From Segniliparus sp051660745 (GTDB lineage Bacteria; Actinomycetota; Actinomycetes; Mycobacteriales; Mycobacteriaceae): DNA of 64,000 nucleotides. The translations under genes and the position numbers were made by a program. Where the stretch lies: assembly GCF_051660745.1 (NCBI RefSeq), contig NZ_JBOFQF010000028.1, positions 124,001 to 188,000 of the forward strand. The letters run 5' to 3'. How positions within the stretch are numbered: the first letter of the stretch is position 1; the number at the start of each line of letters is the position of its first letter. Below are positions 23,870-31,981 of this stretch, one piece after another. The notes below the pieces were generated by a model. That model saw only the letters and a program-made list of their open reading frames with translations, was not told the origin of the DNA and ran no database searches.

Positions 23870-24934
23870 ATGGGCTCGACAGAGCGAGAAGACGCCCCGG
23901 ACCAGGGCGTCTCCGGGCCGACGGCGGGCAAGGACGGCGGGCTGGTCTGGGAGCGGCATTCGAAGACGAGCTTCGGCGCTCGGGCGATGGTCGTCCTTTC
24001 GTGGTTGACGGTGCGAAAAGTGCTCGCCCTTCTCGCGTACATGCCGCGCGTCCGGTACCCGTGGGCGCTGGTGGACATGCTCGCCCAGCTCGTCGTCTTC
24101 CCCGTTCGAGGCTTCCGCGGCGAGCTGGTCAGGCTGCCGCACTGCGACGGGCAATGGTTCACGAAGGACCGCAAAGACGCGCCGAGGGCCATCTTGTACC
24201 TCCATGGCGGAGGCTTCATCGCCTGCGGCATCAACACGCATCGCAGGCTTGCCACGACGATCGCGAGGACGGCGCAGGCCTCGGTGCTCTCGATCGGCTA
24301 TCGCCAACTGCCCGAGCATTACGTCGACGAGTCGGTCGAGGACTGCGTCCTCGGCTACCGGTGGCTCCTCGACCGGGGGTACGAGCCGGACCAGATCGCT
24401 TTCGCGGGGGACTCGGCTGGCGGCTATCTCGTGTTCGCGACCGCGTTCCGCCTCCGCGAGGAGGGCTTGCCCCTGCCTGCGGCGCTGGTGGGGATCAGCC
24501 CGTTCGCGGACTGGGCCGTGCGAACCAAGGCCAACCATCCCAATGAGCGGACCGACGCCCTGCTGGCCCGTCCGGCGTTCTACTACATCGAGCGGAAAAT
24601 GGACGAGGCGCGGGCGCGGGCGACCGTGGACGGCGTCGAGCCGCCCCGCATCGACCTCTTCGAGCGCTCGCCCGCAGGGTTTCCGCCCGTGCTGCTCCAC
24701 GCCTCCGCGCACGAGGTCCTGCTGCCCGACGCGGAACGTCTCGCCACCGCCTTGGCCGAAGCCGGGGTGCCGGTGACCGCCAAGCTCTGGCGGGGCCAGC
24801 CGCATGTCTTCCAGGCCGCCGATTTCGTCATTCCCGAGGCGCGGGCCTCGATCGCCCAAATCGGCCGGTTCATCCATCGGTCCACCAAGGCTCCGGACGG
24901 CGCCGGGCGCGACCCGGACGACGAGGACGAGTAA
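23870..24934 (+). CDS. Alpha/beta-hydrolase (HSL family), tandem paralogue 1
   Basis: The 354-aa putative esterase has the oxyanion motif LYLHGGGFIACG, the nucleophile in AGDSAGGYLVFA, and the His in QPHVFQ. At the catalytic-acid position it has Glu (SAHEVLLPD) where HSL enzymes often have Asp. A hydrophobic stretch at about 35-75 (VVLSWLTVRKVLALLAYM) may associate with the membrane. ATG 23870 has a GAAAGG Shine-Dalgarno 6 nt upstream. The C-terminus is an acidic tail (DPDDEDE). It is the first of three clustered paralogues. Confidence 0.87.
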   Translation: MGSTEREDAPDQGVSGPTAGKDGGLVWERHSKTSFGARAMVVLSWLTVRKVLALLAYMPRVRYPWALVDMLAQLVVFPVRGFRGELVRLPHCDGQWFTKDRKDAPRAILYLHGGGFIACGINTHRRLATTIARTAQASVLSIGYRQLPEHYVDESVEDCVLGYRWLLDRGYEPDQIAFAGDSAGGYLVFATAFRLREEGLPLPAALVGISPFADWAVRTKANHPNERTDALLARPAFYYIERKMDEARARATVDGVEPPRIDLFERSPAGFPPVLLHASAHEVLLPDAERLATALAEAGVPVTAKLWRGQPHVFQAADFVIPEARASIAQIGRFIHRSTKAPDGAGRDPDDEDE

Positions 24935-24970
24935 CCGATACCTGCGGTAGCGCTTACAGCGACGGCCCGC

Positions 24971-24976
24971 TATCCT
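24971..24976 (+). promoter_or_regulatory. -10 box TATCCT of leaderless hydrolase 2 mRNA
   Basis: TATCCT is followed by 6 nt (TGGGTG) and ATG 24983. The second paralogue therefore appears to have its own promoter. Confidence 0.6.
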
Positions 24977-24982
24977 TGGGTG

Positions 24983-26020
24983 ATGTCGACCACATCAGAC
25001 ATCCGGGAGCCGCTGAGGACCGCCGGGCGGTGCGCGTCCGCCCCGTATGTCCTGCGGCATACGACGACCAGTCTTATCGGCAGGGCCGGGGTGGTGCTGC
25101 TCTGGCTGACCGCCCGCCCCGCCATTTTCGTGTTCGCGATGTTGGGCAGGCTGCCGTGGCCAGACCGGGTGCCGTCCTCCGTGATCCGGCTGCTCGATGT
25201 GGGGGCGAGGCTGCTGCCCGAGCCGCGCGGCTCTCGATTCGAGGAGGTCAGGCTGCCGGGCTGCTCCGCGCGCTGGTATCTGCCGCCGCGTGTTCCGCAA
25301 CAGCCGGAGCGGGCGGTTCTGTACTTGCACGGCGGCGGGTTCGTCGCCTGCAGCGCGCACACCCACAAGCGCCTCGCGAACCACCTCGGCTCGCGCGCCG
25401 GGGCAGGGGTGCTGTTCGTGGAATACGGCCAGCTGCCCTACTACCCGGTCGACGAGACGGTGCGCCAGTGCCTGGACGGATACAGATGGCTGCTCGAACA
25501 AGGCTGGCCCCCGGAGAAGATCGTCATCGCGGGCGACTCGGCAGGCGGGTTCCTCGCCTTCGCCACCGCTCTGCGGGCCCGCGAGGAGGGCCTGCCGCTG
25601 CCTTCGGGACTGGTCGCCATTGCGCCTTTCACGGATTGGGACGACACGGCGAAGCTCGCCCACCCGAATATCCGCCTGGACAGCCTCTTCTGCAAGGGGA
25701 CGGTGCGCAGCCTCGAAGTCGTCGTGCGCCGGGCCCAGGAGCGGGCGAAGCGGCGGGGATATCCGGTGCGGCCGCTGCCGGATCTCTTCGCCTGCCCGCT
25801 CGAAGGCATGCCGCCGACGATGATCCATGTGTCGGACATCGAAATGCTCCTGCCGGACTCGGAGAAGCTGGCTGCTGCCCTCGCGGCGGCGGGCGTGCCG
25901 ACCACGCTCAAAATCTGGGCGGGCCAGCTGCATGTCTTCCAGGCCATTGTCGAGCCCGCCCCCGAGTCGCGGGCTTCCCTGAGGGAGCTCGGGGCCTTCA
26001 TCCGCGCGGTCGCGCCGTGA
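24983..26020 (+). CDS. Alpha/beta-hydrolase (HSL family), tandem paralogue 2
   Basis: The 345-aa protein is homologous along its length to the genes on both sides. It has LYLHGGGFVACSAHTHKRL, the nucleophile in IAGDSAGGFLAFATALRAREE, the acid as Glu in HVSDIEMLLPDSEKL, and the His in QLHVFQ. The N-terminal region (about 28-60) is hydrophobic (VVLLWLTARPAIFVFAML), as in paralogue 1, suggesting a shared membrane-proximal helix. A GTG at 24980 is in frame, but ATG 24983 fits the leaderless spacing. Substrate unknown; short acyl esters are likely from the family. Confidence 0.87.
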   Translation: MSTTSDIREPLRTAGRCASAPYVLRHTTTSLIGRAGVVLLWLTARPAIFVFAMLGRLPWPDRVPSSVIRLLDVGARLLPEPRGSRFEEVRLPGCSARWYLPPRVPQQPERAVLYLHGGGFVACSAHTHKRLANHLGSRAGAGVLFVEYGQLPYYPVDETVRQCLDGYRWLLEQGWPPEKIVIAGDSAGGFLAFATALRAREEGLPLPSGLVAIAPFTDWDDTAKLAHPNIRLDSLFCKGTVRSLEVVVRRAQERAKRRGYPVRPLPDLFACPLEGMPPTMIHVSDIEMLLPDSEKLAAALAAAGVPTTLKIWAGQLHVFQAIVEPAPESRASLRELGAFIRAVAP

Positions 26021-26055
26021 GCGCCGGGTCGTCAGCAGCAAAATAGGGAGCAGTT

Positions 26056-27072
26056 ATGGATATGGCCGCCGTCGAGCCTGTGGAGGTCGTCAGCCCCGTC
26101 GTGCTGGCGCATACCGCCACGAGCAAGCACGCCCGCAACGTGGGGATCGTGTGCCGGTACACGGCGCGGGTGCTGTTGAAGGCCGTGGCCTGGCTGCTCA
26201 AAGCGCCGCTGCCGAACGCGGTGGTCGCGCTCGTCGTCGCTGTGCCAGAGTTCCTCGCGCGCGTGGGGAGGCCGTCCCCGAAAGGGGCGCGGTTCGCCGA
26301 GGTGGCCCTGCCGGAGTGCTCCGCGCGGTGGTGCTTGCCGGAGCAGGCGGCGGAGCGGCCCGAGCGCGTGATCTTGTACTTGCACGGGGGAGGCTTCATC
26401 TCGTGCGGTTTCCACACCCACAAAGGGATCGCCTGCAGGCTCGGCGGGCTCGCGGCGGCCGGGGTGCTCTTCGTCGAGTACAAGCAAATGCCCTTCCACA
26501 CGGTCGACGACTCGGTGCGGCACTGCGCGCACGGGTACCGCTGGCTGCTGGACCAGGGGTGGCGGCCCGAGCAGATCGTCTTCGCGGGGGATTCGGCTGG
26601 CGGGTTCTTCGTGTACGCCGCCGCGTTGCGCGCTCTTGAGGAAGGGCTGCCCGCGCCAGCCGGGATCGTCGCGATGTCGCCGTGGACGGACTGGGACCTG
26701 TCCGGGAAATTGGCGGCTCCGACGCTGGAGCACGACCTGCTCTTCCCGCCGGATGTGCTCGACATTGTGGATCGATCGATCGGGCGCGCGCAGCACCGGC
26801 TCGGCAAGCGCGGCCCGGTCCGTCCTGTGCCCGACCTGTTCTCGGGACCGCTCGGCGAGCTGCCGCCGTCGGTCATCCACGTGTCGGATTGCGAGCTGCT
26901 GCTCCCCGACTCGCAGAAGCTCGCCGCCGCGCTCGGCGAAGCGGGCGCGAAGGCCACGCTCAAGACCTGGGCGGGGCAGACGCATGTCTTCCAACTCGTC
27001 GCCTCGCGAGCCCCTGAGGCGGAGGAGTCGTTGGCCGAGCTGGCCGCCTTCATCCGCTCTGTGAGCAGCTGA
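26056..27072 (+). CDS. Alpha/beta-hydrolase (HSL family), tandem paralogue 3
   Basis: The 338-aa protein has LYLHGGGFISCGFHTHKGIACRLGG split across the oxyanion loop, the nucleophile in AGDSAGGFFVYAAALRALEE, the acid as Glu in HVSDCELLLPDSQKL, and the His in QTHVFQ. It is closest in layout to paralogue 2 and shares the hydrophobic N-terminal stretch (ARVLLKAVAWLLKAPL). A Shine-Dalgarno (AGGGAG) lies 5 nt before ATG 26056, unlike the leaderless paralogue 2. The three genes probably arose by local duplication. Confidence 0.87.
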   Translation: MDMAAVEPVEVVSPVVLAHTATSKHARNVGIVCRYTARVLLKAVAWLLKAPLPNAVVALVVAVPEFLARVGRPSPKGARFAEVALPECSARWCLPEQAAERPERVILYLHGGGFISCGFHTHKGIACRLGGLAAAGVLFVEYKQMPFHTVDDSVRHCAHGYRWLLDQGWRPEQIVFAGDSAGGFFVYAAALRALEEGLPAPAGIVAMSPWTDWDLSGKLAAPTLEHDLLFPPDVLDIVDRSIGRAQHRLGKRGPVRPVPDLFSGPLGELPPSVIHVSDCELLLPDSQKLAAALGEAGAKATLKTWAGQTHVFQLVASRAPEAEESLAELAAFIRSVSS

Positions 27073-27094
27073 GCCGCTGTGGAATGATAGGGGC

Positions 27095-28480
27095 ATGCGC
27101 ATCGCAGGCCACGTCACAGAGCTCATCGGCAACACTCCGCTCGTCCAGTTGAACTCGGTCGTGCCCGCCGGGGCGGCGACCGTCGCGGTGAAACTCGAAT
27201 ACCTGAACCCCGGTTCGAGCTCGAAGGACCGCATCGCGGCCAAGATGGTCGAGGAGGCGGAGAAGGCAGGCCTGCTCAAGCCTGGCGGCACGATCGTCGA
27301 GCCGACCTCGGGCAACACCGGCGTCGGGCTCGCGCTCGTCGCGCAGCAGCGGGGCTACAAATGCGTCTTCATCTGTCCGGACAAAGTCAGCGAGGACAAG
27401 CAGAACGTGCTCAAGGCCTACGGCGCCCAGGTCGTCGTGTGCCCGACGGCGGTCCCGCCGGAGCACCCGAGCAGCTATTACAGCGTCTCCGACCGGCTCG
27501 CCAAGGAGATCGAAGGCGCGTGGAAGCCGAACCAGTACGTCAATCCTGCGGGCCCGGCGAGCCACTACGAGACCACCGGCCCTGAGATCTGGCGGGACAC
27601 CGACGGCACGATCACCCATTTCGTCGCAGGCGTCGGCACCGGCGGCACGATCAGCGGGACCGGGCGCTACCTCAAAGAGGTCTCCGGCGGCGCGGTGAAG
27701 ATCGTCGGGGCCGACCCCGAGGGCTCGGTCTACTCGGGCGGCTCCGGGCGCCCGTACCTCGTGGAAGGCGTTGGTGAGGACTTCTGGCCCGACGCGTACG
27801 ACCGCACGGTCACCGACGAGATCATCGCCGTGTCCGACGCCGATTCCTTCAACATGACCCGGCGGCTCGCGAGGGAGGAGGGCCTCCTGCTCGGCGGGTC
27901 GAGCGGCCTCGCGGTGGTCGCGGCCATCCGCGTCGCGCAGCGCGTCGGCCCCGGCGGGCTGGTGGTCGCGCTGCTTCCCGACGGCGGACGAGGGTACTTG
28001 TCGAAGATCTTCAACGACGCCTGGATGCGCTCATACGGATTCTTGCGCACCCGGCTGGACGGCACTGCGGACGAGCACACCGTCGGCGAGATCCTGCGGG
28101 GCAAATCCGGCCAGCTGCCGAGTTTCGTGCACACCCACCCGCAGGAGACCATCCGCGACGCCATCGACATCCTCGCCGAATACGGGGTGTCGCAGATGCC
28201 GGTCGTCGGGGCCGAGCCGCCGATCATGCTGGGGGAAGTGGCGGGCTCCGTCGACGAGCGCGAGCTGCTGTCCGCAGTGTTCAGCGGGCGGGCGAACCTC
28301 GCCGACCCGGTGAGCAAGCACATGAGCGCGCCGTTCCCGTTCATCGGTATCGGCGAGCCGTTCTCCCAGGCGCTCAAGGCGTTGGGCGAGTCGAACGCCC
28401 TCATGGTGGTCGAGGACGGCAAGCCGGTCGGGGTCATCACCCGCCAAGACCTTTTGTCCTTCCTGCGCACGGCGGAGTGA
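27095..28480 (+). CDS. cbs: Cystathionine beta-synthase
   Basis: Cbs joins homocysteine and serine to cystathionine, the first step of reverse transsulfuration. The 461-aa protein has the PLP lysine in NPGSSSKDRIAAKM, the phosphate loop PTSGNTGVGLA, and GGTISGTGRYLKE. Two C-terminal CBS domains (about 335-455, FVHTHPQETIRDAIDILAEYGVSQMPVVG and VEDGKPVGVITRQDLLSFL in separate parts) probably sense an adenosyl ligand. The partner metB follows, separated by a dispersed repeat that begins right after this gene's TGA. The pair matches Rv1077/Rv1079. Confidence 0.95.
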   Translation: MRIAGHVTELIGNTPLVQLNSVVPAGAATVAVKLEYLNPGSSSKDRIAAKMVEEAEKAGLLKPGGTIVEPTSGNTGVGLALVAQQRGYKCVFICPDKVSEDKQNVLKAYGAQVVVCPTAVPPEHPSSYYSVSDRLAKEIEGAWKPNQYVNPAGPASHYETTGPEIWRDTDGTITHFVAGVGTGGTISGTGRYLKEVSGGAVKIVGADPEGSVYSGGSGRPYLVEGVGEDFWPDAYDRTVTDEIIAVSDADSFNMTRRLAREEGLLLGGSSGLAVVAAIRVAQRVGPGGLVVALLPDGGRGYLSKIFNDAWMRSYGFLRTRLDGTADEHTVGEILRGKSGQLPSFVHTHPQETIRDAIDILAEYGVSQMPVVGAEPPIMLGEVAGSVDERELLSAVFSGRANLADPVSKHMSAPFPFIGIGEPFSQALKALGESNALMVVEDGKPVGVITRQDLLSFLRTAE

Positions 28481-28588
28481 TTCCCGCCGCCTCGATGGCG
28501 ATCTCCGGCGTTGTCGGCTCCTCGCGTGCCTGCGCTCGTTCCTCGCTATGACCGCACGCGTCGTCGCCTGCCGCCTTGGATCTCATCC
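28481..28588 (-). repeat. Dispersed repeat, copy E
   Basis: The minus strand begins GGATGAGATCCAAGGCG at 28588 and ends GGGAA against the cbs TGA, the same 111-nt length as copy D including that stop. Inner GCGAGGAACGAGC and GCGAGGAGC blocks are shared. It separates cbs from the metB promoter. Confidence 0.85.
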
Positions 28589-28617
28589 ATCGAGATCGGT
28601 GGGGGCTCATGGCCGAC

Positions 28618-28623
28618 TAGACT
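28618..28623 (+). promoter_or_regulatory. -10 box TAGACT of leaderless metB mRNA
   Basis: TAGACT lies 7 nt before GTG 28631. This fixes the metB start downstream of the repeat. Confidence 0.6.
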
Positions 28624-28630
28624 CTTGCGG

Positions 28631-29791
28631 GTGAGCGCACAGGATTTCTCCAAGCAAGGCTTTTCCACTCGGGTCATCCATCCCGACCACGAGCTGGACC
28701 CCGCGTTCGGCGCGGTGAACGCGCCGATCTACGCGACCTCCACGTTCGCCCAGGACGGCGTGGGCGGCCTCAAAGGGGGATACGAGTACTCGCGCAGCGC
28801 CAACCCGACCCGCACTGCCCTTGAGAAGACGATCGCGGCGAGCGAGACGGCGCAGTACGCCAGGGCGTTCAGCTCGGGCCTCGCGGCGACGGACGCCGTG
28901 CTGCGCTCGCTGGTGAAGCCGGGCGACCATCTGGTCATCCCGCACGACGCGTATGGCGGCACGTTCCGGCTCGTGGACAAGATCCTGCGCCCCTGGGGCG
29001 TCGCGTACTCCATCGCCAAGTCCCATGAGCCGCAGGCCTTCGTCGACCAGATCACCCCGCAGACCAAAGCGGTGTGGGTGGAGACCCCGAGCAACCCCTT
29101 GCTCTCGATCACCGACATCGCCGCGCTCGCGGAAGCGGCGCGCGAGGCAGGCGTGGCGCTGCTCGTCGACAACACGTTCGCCTCGCCCTACCTGCAGCGT
29201 CCGTTGGAGCTCGGGGCCCGCGCGGTGGTGCATTCCGCGACGAAGTATCTCGGCGGGCACTCCGACGTCATCGGCGGGGCCGTGGTCACGAACGACGCGG
29301 AGCTCGACGCGGCGGTCGGCTTCCTGCAGAACGGCTCTGGCGCGGTGCCCAGCCCGTTCGACGCGTTCTTGATCCGACGGGGCATGCTCACCCTCGGCGT
29401 GCGGGTGCGTCGCCAGAGCGAGAGCGCGTTGGCGATCGCCGAGCACCTCGCGGGCCATCCCAAGGTCTCGCAGGTGCTGTACCCAGGCCTTGCGGGCGAC
29501 CCCGGCCACGCCGTGGCCAGCAAGCAGATGCACGGTGGCTTCGGCGGCATGCTCTCGGTGCGCCTCAAGGCGGGCGAGCAGGCCGCGCTGGACCTGTGCG
29601 CCCACACCAATGTGTTCATCCTCGGCGAATCGCTCGGCGGCGTCGAGTCGCTCATCGAGCATCCCGCGCGGATGACGCACGCCTCCGTGGTCGGATCGGA
29701 CCTTGAGGTGCCGTCCGACCTGGTGCGCCTCTCCGTCGGCCTTGAGGACGTGGAAGACCTGATCGCGGACCTCGACCAGGCGCTCGGCTAG
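28631..29791 (+). CDS. metB: Cystathionine gamma-synthase/lyase
   Basis: This PLP enzyme of the Cys/Met metabolism family makes cystathionine from an O-acyl-homoserine and cysteine, or can cleave cystathionine. The 386-aa product shows YEYSRSANPTRTALE, FSSGLAATDAVL, and the PLP lysine in VVHSATKYLGGHSDVIGG, then GGMLSVRLK and LGESLGGVESLIEHPARMTHA split over the active site. GTG 28631 starts the conserved sequence (SAQDFSKQGFSTRVIHP). The frame is open up to 28511, but that part is the repeat. The 3' end overlaps the DUF488 gene by 4 nt. Confidence 0.93.
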   Translation: MSAQDFSKQGFSTRVIHPDHELDPAFGAVNAPIYATSTFAQDGVGGLKGGYEYSRSANPTRTALEKTIAASETAQYARAFSSGLAATDAVLRSLVKPGDHLVIPHDAYGGTFRLVDKILRPWGVAYSIAKSHEPQAFVDQITPQTKAVWVETPSNPLLSITDIAALAEAAREAGVALLVDNTFASPYLQRPLELGARAVVHSATKYLGGHSDVIGGAVVTNDAELDAAVGFLQNGSGAVPSPFDAFLIRRGMLTLGVRVRRQSESALAIAEHLAGHPKVSQVLYPGLAGDPGHAVASKQMHGGFGGMLSVRLKAGEQAALDLCAHTNVFILGESLGGVESLIEHPARMTHASVVGSDLEVPSDLVRLSVGLEDVEDLIADLDQALG

Positions 29792-30192
29792 CCGCAGCCC
29801 CGAGGGCTGTTTGCGGCGTTGCCTGCCTCGCCCTCTGTCAGCACGGCTTTGAGCACGGCCAGATGGCTGGTCTCGATATGCTTCGCCGCCGTGAGGAGGG
29901 TGACTGGGCCTGCGCCGAGCAGCTCGCGGATCTCGTCGAGCCCGGCGGCTTGGCCGGGCTGCGCGAGTTCGGCGCGGTACCGCTCGTCGAACTCGGCGAA
30001 CAACCCGGGGTTGCTGTGGTACCACTGGCGCAGCTCGTTGGACGGCGTGATGGCCTTCGCCCACCGGGCGAGGCCTGCTTGCTCTTTTTTGACCCCGCGC
30101 GGCCAAAGCCGGTCGGCGAGCACTGCCGTGCCGTGCCGCAGGCTGTGGTCGTCGTACACGCGGAGCAGGCGGAGGCGCTGTTCGTCAGACAT
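29788..30192 (-). CDS. DUF488 family protein
   Basis: The 134-aa product has the DUF488 pattern: RLLRVYDD near the start, ADRLWPRGVKKEQAGLARWAKAITPS cut at the conserved RLWPRG, LRQWYHSNPGLFAEFDERYRAEL, and VTLLTAAKHIETSHLAVL. Family members are small soluble proteins of unknown function, often near redox or sulfur genes. ATG 30192 lies 7 nt after a TACGCT box. It converges on metB and overlaps its stop. Confidence 0.85.
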   Translation of the reverse strand: MSDEQRLRLLRVYDDHSLRHGTAVLADRLWPRGVKKEQAGLARWAKAITPSNELRQWYHSNPGLFAEFDERYRAELAQPGQAAGLDEIRELLGAGPVTLLTAAKHIETSHLAVLKAVLTEGEAGNAANSPRGCG

Positions 30193-30199
30193 GACGAAC

Positions 30200-30205
30200 A
30201 GCGTA
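30200..30205 (-). promoter_or_regulatory. -10 box TACGCT of leaderless DUF488 mRNA
   Basis: On the minus strand TACGCT is followed by 7 nt and ATG 30192. Confidence 0.5.
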
Positions 30206-30235
30206 GGACTGCTGCCGCGCGGGCCTCAGCGCGGC

Positions 30236-30727
30236 TCAGCCGTGGTAGGGCTCCGCAGAAACAAGCGTCACTTTCACAACGGCGCCGTTCGGCACGGTGT
30301 ATTCCCGCGTCTCGCCGACCTTCGCGTCGAGGAGCGCGCCGCCGAGCGGGGAGTTGGGGGAGTAGACCTCGAGCTTGCCGCCCTGCCCGCTCTCTTCGCG
30401 CGTGGCGATGAGGAAGCTCTCGGTGTCGTCTTTGTCCCCGTCGTAGTAGACCTTCACGACAGAGCCGGGAAGGGCGACGCCGGACTGGGTCGGCGCAGCG
30501 CCGACCTTCGCGGTCGCCAGGAGGTCTTGCAGCTGGCGGATACGCGCTTCCTGCTGGCCCTGCTCTTCGCGGGCCGCGTGGTAGCCGCCGTTCTCCTTCA
30601 GGTCGCCCTCTTCGCGGCGCTCGTTGATCTCGGCGGCCAAAACGGGCCGGTTCGCGATGAGCGTGTCGAGCTCGGTCTTCAACCGGTCGTGGGCGTCCTG
30701 CGTCAACCAGGTCACGTTCTCAGTCAT
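30236..30727 (-). CDS. greA: Transcription elongation factor GreA
   Basis: GreA enters the RNA polymerase secondary channel and stimulates cleavage of backtracked RNA. The 163-aa protein has the N-terminal coiled coil with the acidic tip EEGDLKENGGYHAAREEQG and the C-terminal FKBP-like domain ending SPLGGALLDAKVGETREYTVP. Length matches mycobacterial GreA (Rv1080c). ATG 30727 starts MTENVTWLT, the usual actinobacterial N-terminus, with GAGGAC upstream. Confidence 0.95.
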   Translation of the reverse strand: MTENVTWLTQDAHDRLKTELDTLIANRPVLAAEINERREEGDLKENGGYHAAREEQGQQEARIRQLQDLLATAKVGAAPTQSGVALPGSVVKVYYDGDKDDTESFLIATREESGQGGKLEVYSPNSPLGGALLDAKVGETREYTVPNGAVVKVTLVSAEPYHG

Positions 30728-31010
30728 TGTCTTCGTCCTCTGTTTCTTCGATTTAGGGCTTCTCGACCGCTCTCTTCGGGTCGAAGAGCCGCTGCTCGGA
30801 GTGGTGTGCGGCCATGACACGTCACGAGCCGGGACAGGGTTGGCCCCCATCGGCCGCGTCGGTCGGCGGGGCGCCTCCCGCAGCGCTTTCAGCTGTGGGG
30901 GCGGGCCGCTGTCCGCATCACCGCGTCGTTGCCGCGTTCGCAGGCGGATCGGACTATCGTCCGCCGCCGGCCGCTGGGGCGCCGCAGTGCTTTGCCTTCA
31001 CCAAGCATTA

Positions 31011-31033
31011 CGCGCCGTGGACTCCACGGCGCG
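31011..31033. promoter_or_regulatory. Perfect 23-bp palindrome, putative operator upstream of mca
   Basis: CGCGCCGTGGA, one central C, then TCCACGGCGCG: 11-bp half-sites with no mismatch. It ends 8 bp before the -10 box TAGAAT and so covers the -35 region. A 1-nt loop cannot form an RNA hairpin tip, so a DNA-binding dimer site is more likely than a terminator. Confidence 0.6.
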
Positions 31034-31041
31034 CGTCGGTC

Positions 31042-31047
31042 TAGAAT
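31042..31047 (+). promoter_or_regulatory. -10 box TAGAAT for the mca operon
   Basis: TAGAAT lies 8 nt before the GTG of a 20-codon leader frame (31056) whose stop overlaps the mca start. Confidence 0.55.
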
Positions 31048-31055
31048 ACCACGCT

Positions 31056-31118
31056 GTGCCGTTCGCTAACACAATGACGACGACTGTGTCCCAGATCAGA
31101 TCGGATAAAACCGCATGA
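31056..31118 (+). CDS. Putative 20-aa leader peptide overlapping mca
   Basis: GTG 31056 opens a short frame reading VPFANTMTTTVSQIRSDKTA (as M at the start) and ending in ATGA, where the ATG is the mca start. With TAGAAT 8 nt upstream the mRNA would begin at or near this GTG. mca has no Shine-Dalgarno, so its translation may depend on ribosomes finishing this leader. Short leaderless upstream frames are known in mycobacteria; the role here is inference. There is no cysteine run that would suggest attenuation. Confidence 0.45.
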   Translation: MPFANTMTTTVSQIRSDKTA

Positions 31119-31981
31119 GCGGTTTTCGACTGATGGCGGTCCACGCGCATCCTGACGACGAGTCGAGCAAAGGGGCGGCCACGACGGCCCGGTACGCCGC
31201 AGAGGGCAACGACGTGCTGGTGGTGACCCTCACCGGGGGAGAGCGCGGCGACGTGCTCAACCCCGCGCTGGACGTTCCCGCCGTCAAGGCGAACCTCACC
31301 GCGGTCCGCCGCGAGGAGATGGCCGAGGCGGCGCGCGTGCTCGGCGTGTCCCACCGGTGGCTCGGCTATGTGGACTCCGGCTTCCCCGAGGGCGACCCGC
31401 CGCCACCGCTGCCCGAGGACTCTTTCGCCGCCGCGCCGCTCGACGCGCCGCTGCGCGACCTCGTCGCGGCAGTGCGCGAGTTCCGTCCGCACGTCATGAC
31501 CACGTACGACGAAAAAGGCGGCTACCCGCACCCCGACCACATCCGCTGCCACGAGGTGGCGATGGCGGCGTTCGAGGCGGCGGCGGACCCGTCGCGCTTC
31601 CCCGAGGCAGGCCCCGCCTGGTCCGTGAGCAAGATCTACTACGACCACGCCTTCATCCGCAAGCGGTTGGTCCAATTCCACGAGTTGCTCCTCGAACGCG
31701 ACGGAGAGAGCCCGTACACGGAGCTTTTGGAGAATTTCCCGCCCGGCGAGGACAAATCGCACCGAGTCACCACGAGCGTGGAGTGCGCGGCGTATTTCCC
31801 GCAGCGGGAGGCCGCCTTGCTGGCGCATCGCTCGCAAATCGACCCCAACGGGTTCTTCTTCGCGGTGCCGGTCGCGTTGCAGCAGGAGCATTGGCCGACG
31901 GAAGAGTTCGAGCTGGCTCTTTCCAGGGTGTCGACGAGCTTGCCCGAGAACGATCTTTTCGCAGGAGTGGAGCAGATATGA
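31115..31981 (+). CDS. mca: Mycothiol S-conjugate amidase
   Basis: Mca cleaves mycothiol-toxin conjugates to a mercapturic acid, which is exported, and GlcN-inositol, which is recycled. The 288-aa zinc amidase (LmbE/MshB fold) has the metal site HAHPDDESSKGA, the GGERGDVLNP substrate region (distinguishing Mca from MshB), and the third ligand in GGYPHPDHIRCHEVAM. The gene marks the organism as a mycothiol producer. The next gene overlaps its stop by 4 nt (ATGA). Confidence 0.94.
   Translation: MSGFRLMAVHAHPDDESSKGAATTARYAAEGNDVLVVTLTGGERGDVLNPALDVPAVKANLTAVRREEMAEAARVLGVSHRWLGYVDSGFPEGDPPPPLPEDSFAAAPLDAPLRDLVAAVREFRPHVMTTYDEKGGYPHPDHIRCHEVAMAAFEAAADPSRFPEAGPAWSVSKIYYDHAFIRKRLVQFHELLLERDGESPYTELLENFPPGEDKSHRVTTSVECAAYFPQREAALLAHRSQIDPNGFFFAVPVALQQEHWPTEEFELALSRVSTSLPENDLFAGVEQI

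Larger units (their letters stand above)
30728..31055. other. 328-bp region without a recognised gene, between greA and mca
   Basis: In M. tuberculosis a small membrane protein gene (Rv1081c) lies here. No convincing homologue is seen on either strand. A 76-codon frame at 30814-31044 lacks the codon bias of its neighbours. The right end holds a perfect 23-bp palindrome (31011-31033) and the TAGAAT promoter element (31042-31047). Confidence 0.6.

Noticed and set aside
28511..28630. N-terminal extension of metB by 40 codons
   Set aside because: These codons are the dispersed repeat and promoter. They add no conserved residues, and GTG 28631 fits both the protein family and the -10 spacing.
30814..31044. 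76-codon frame between greA and mca
   Set aside because: Third-position base use is unlike the neighbours, there is no ribosome site, and it runs into the palindrome and the mca promoter.
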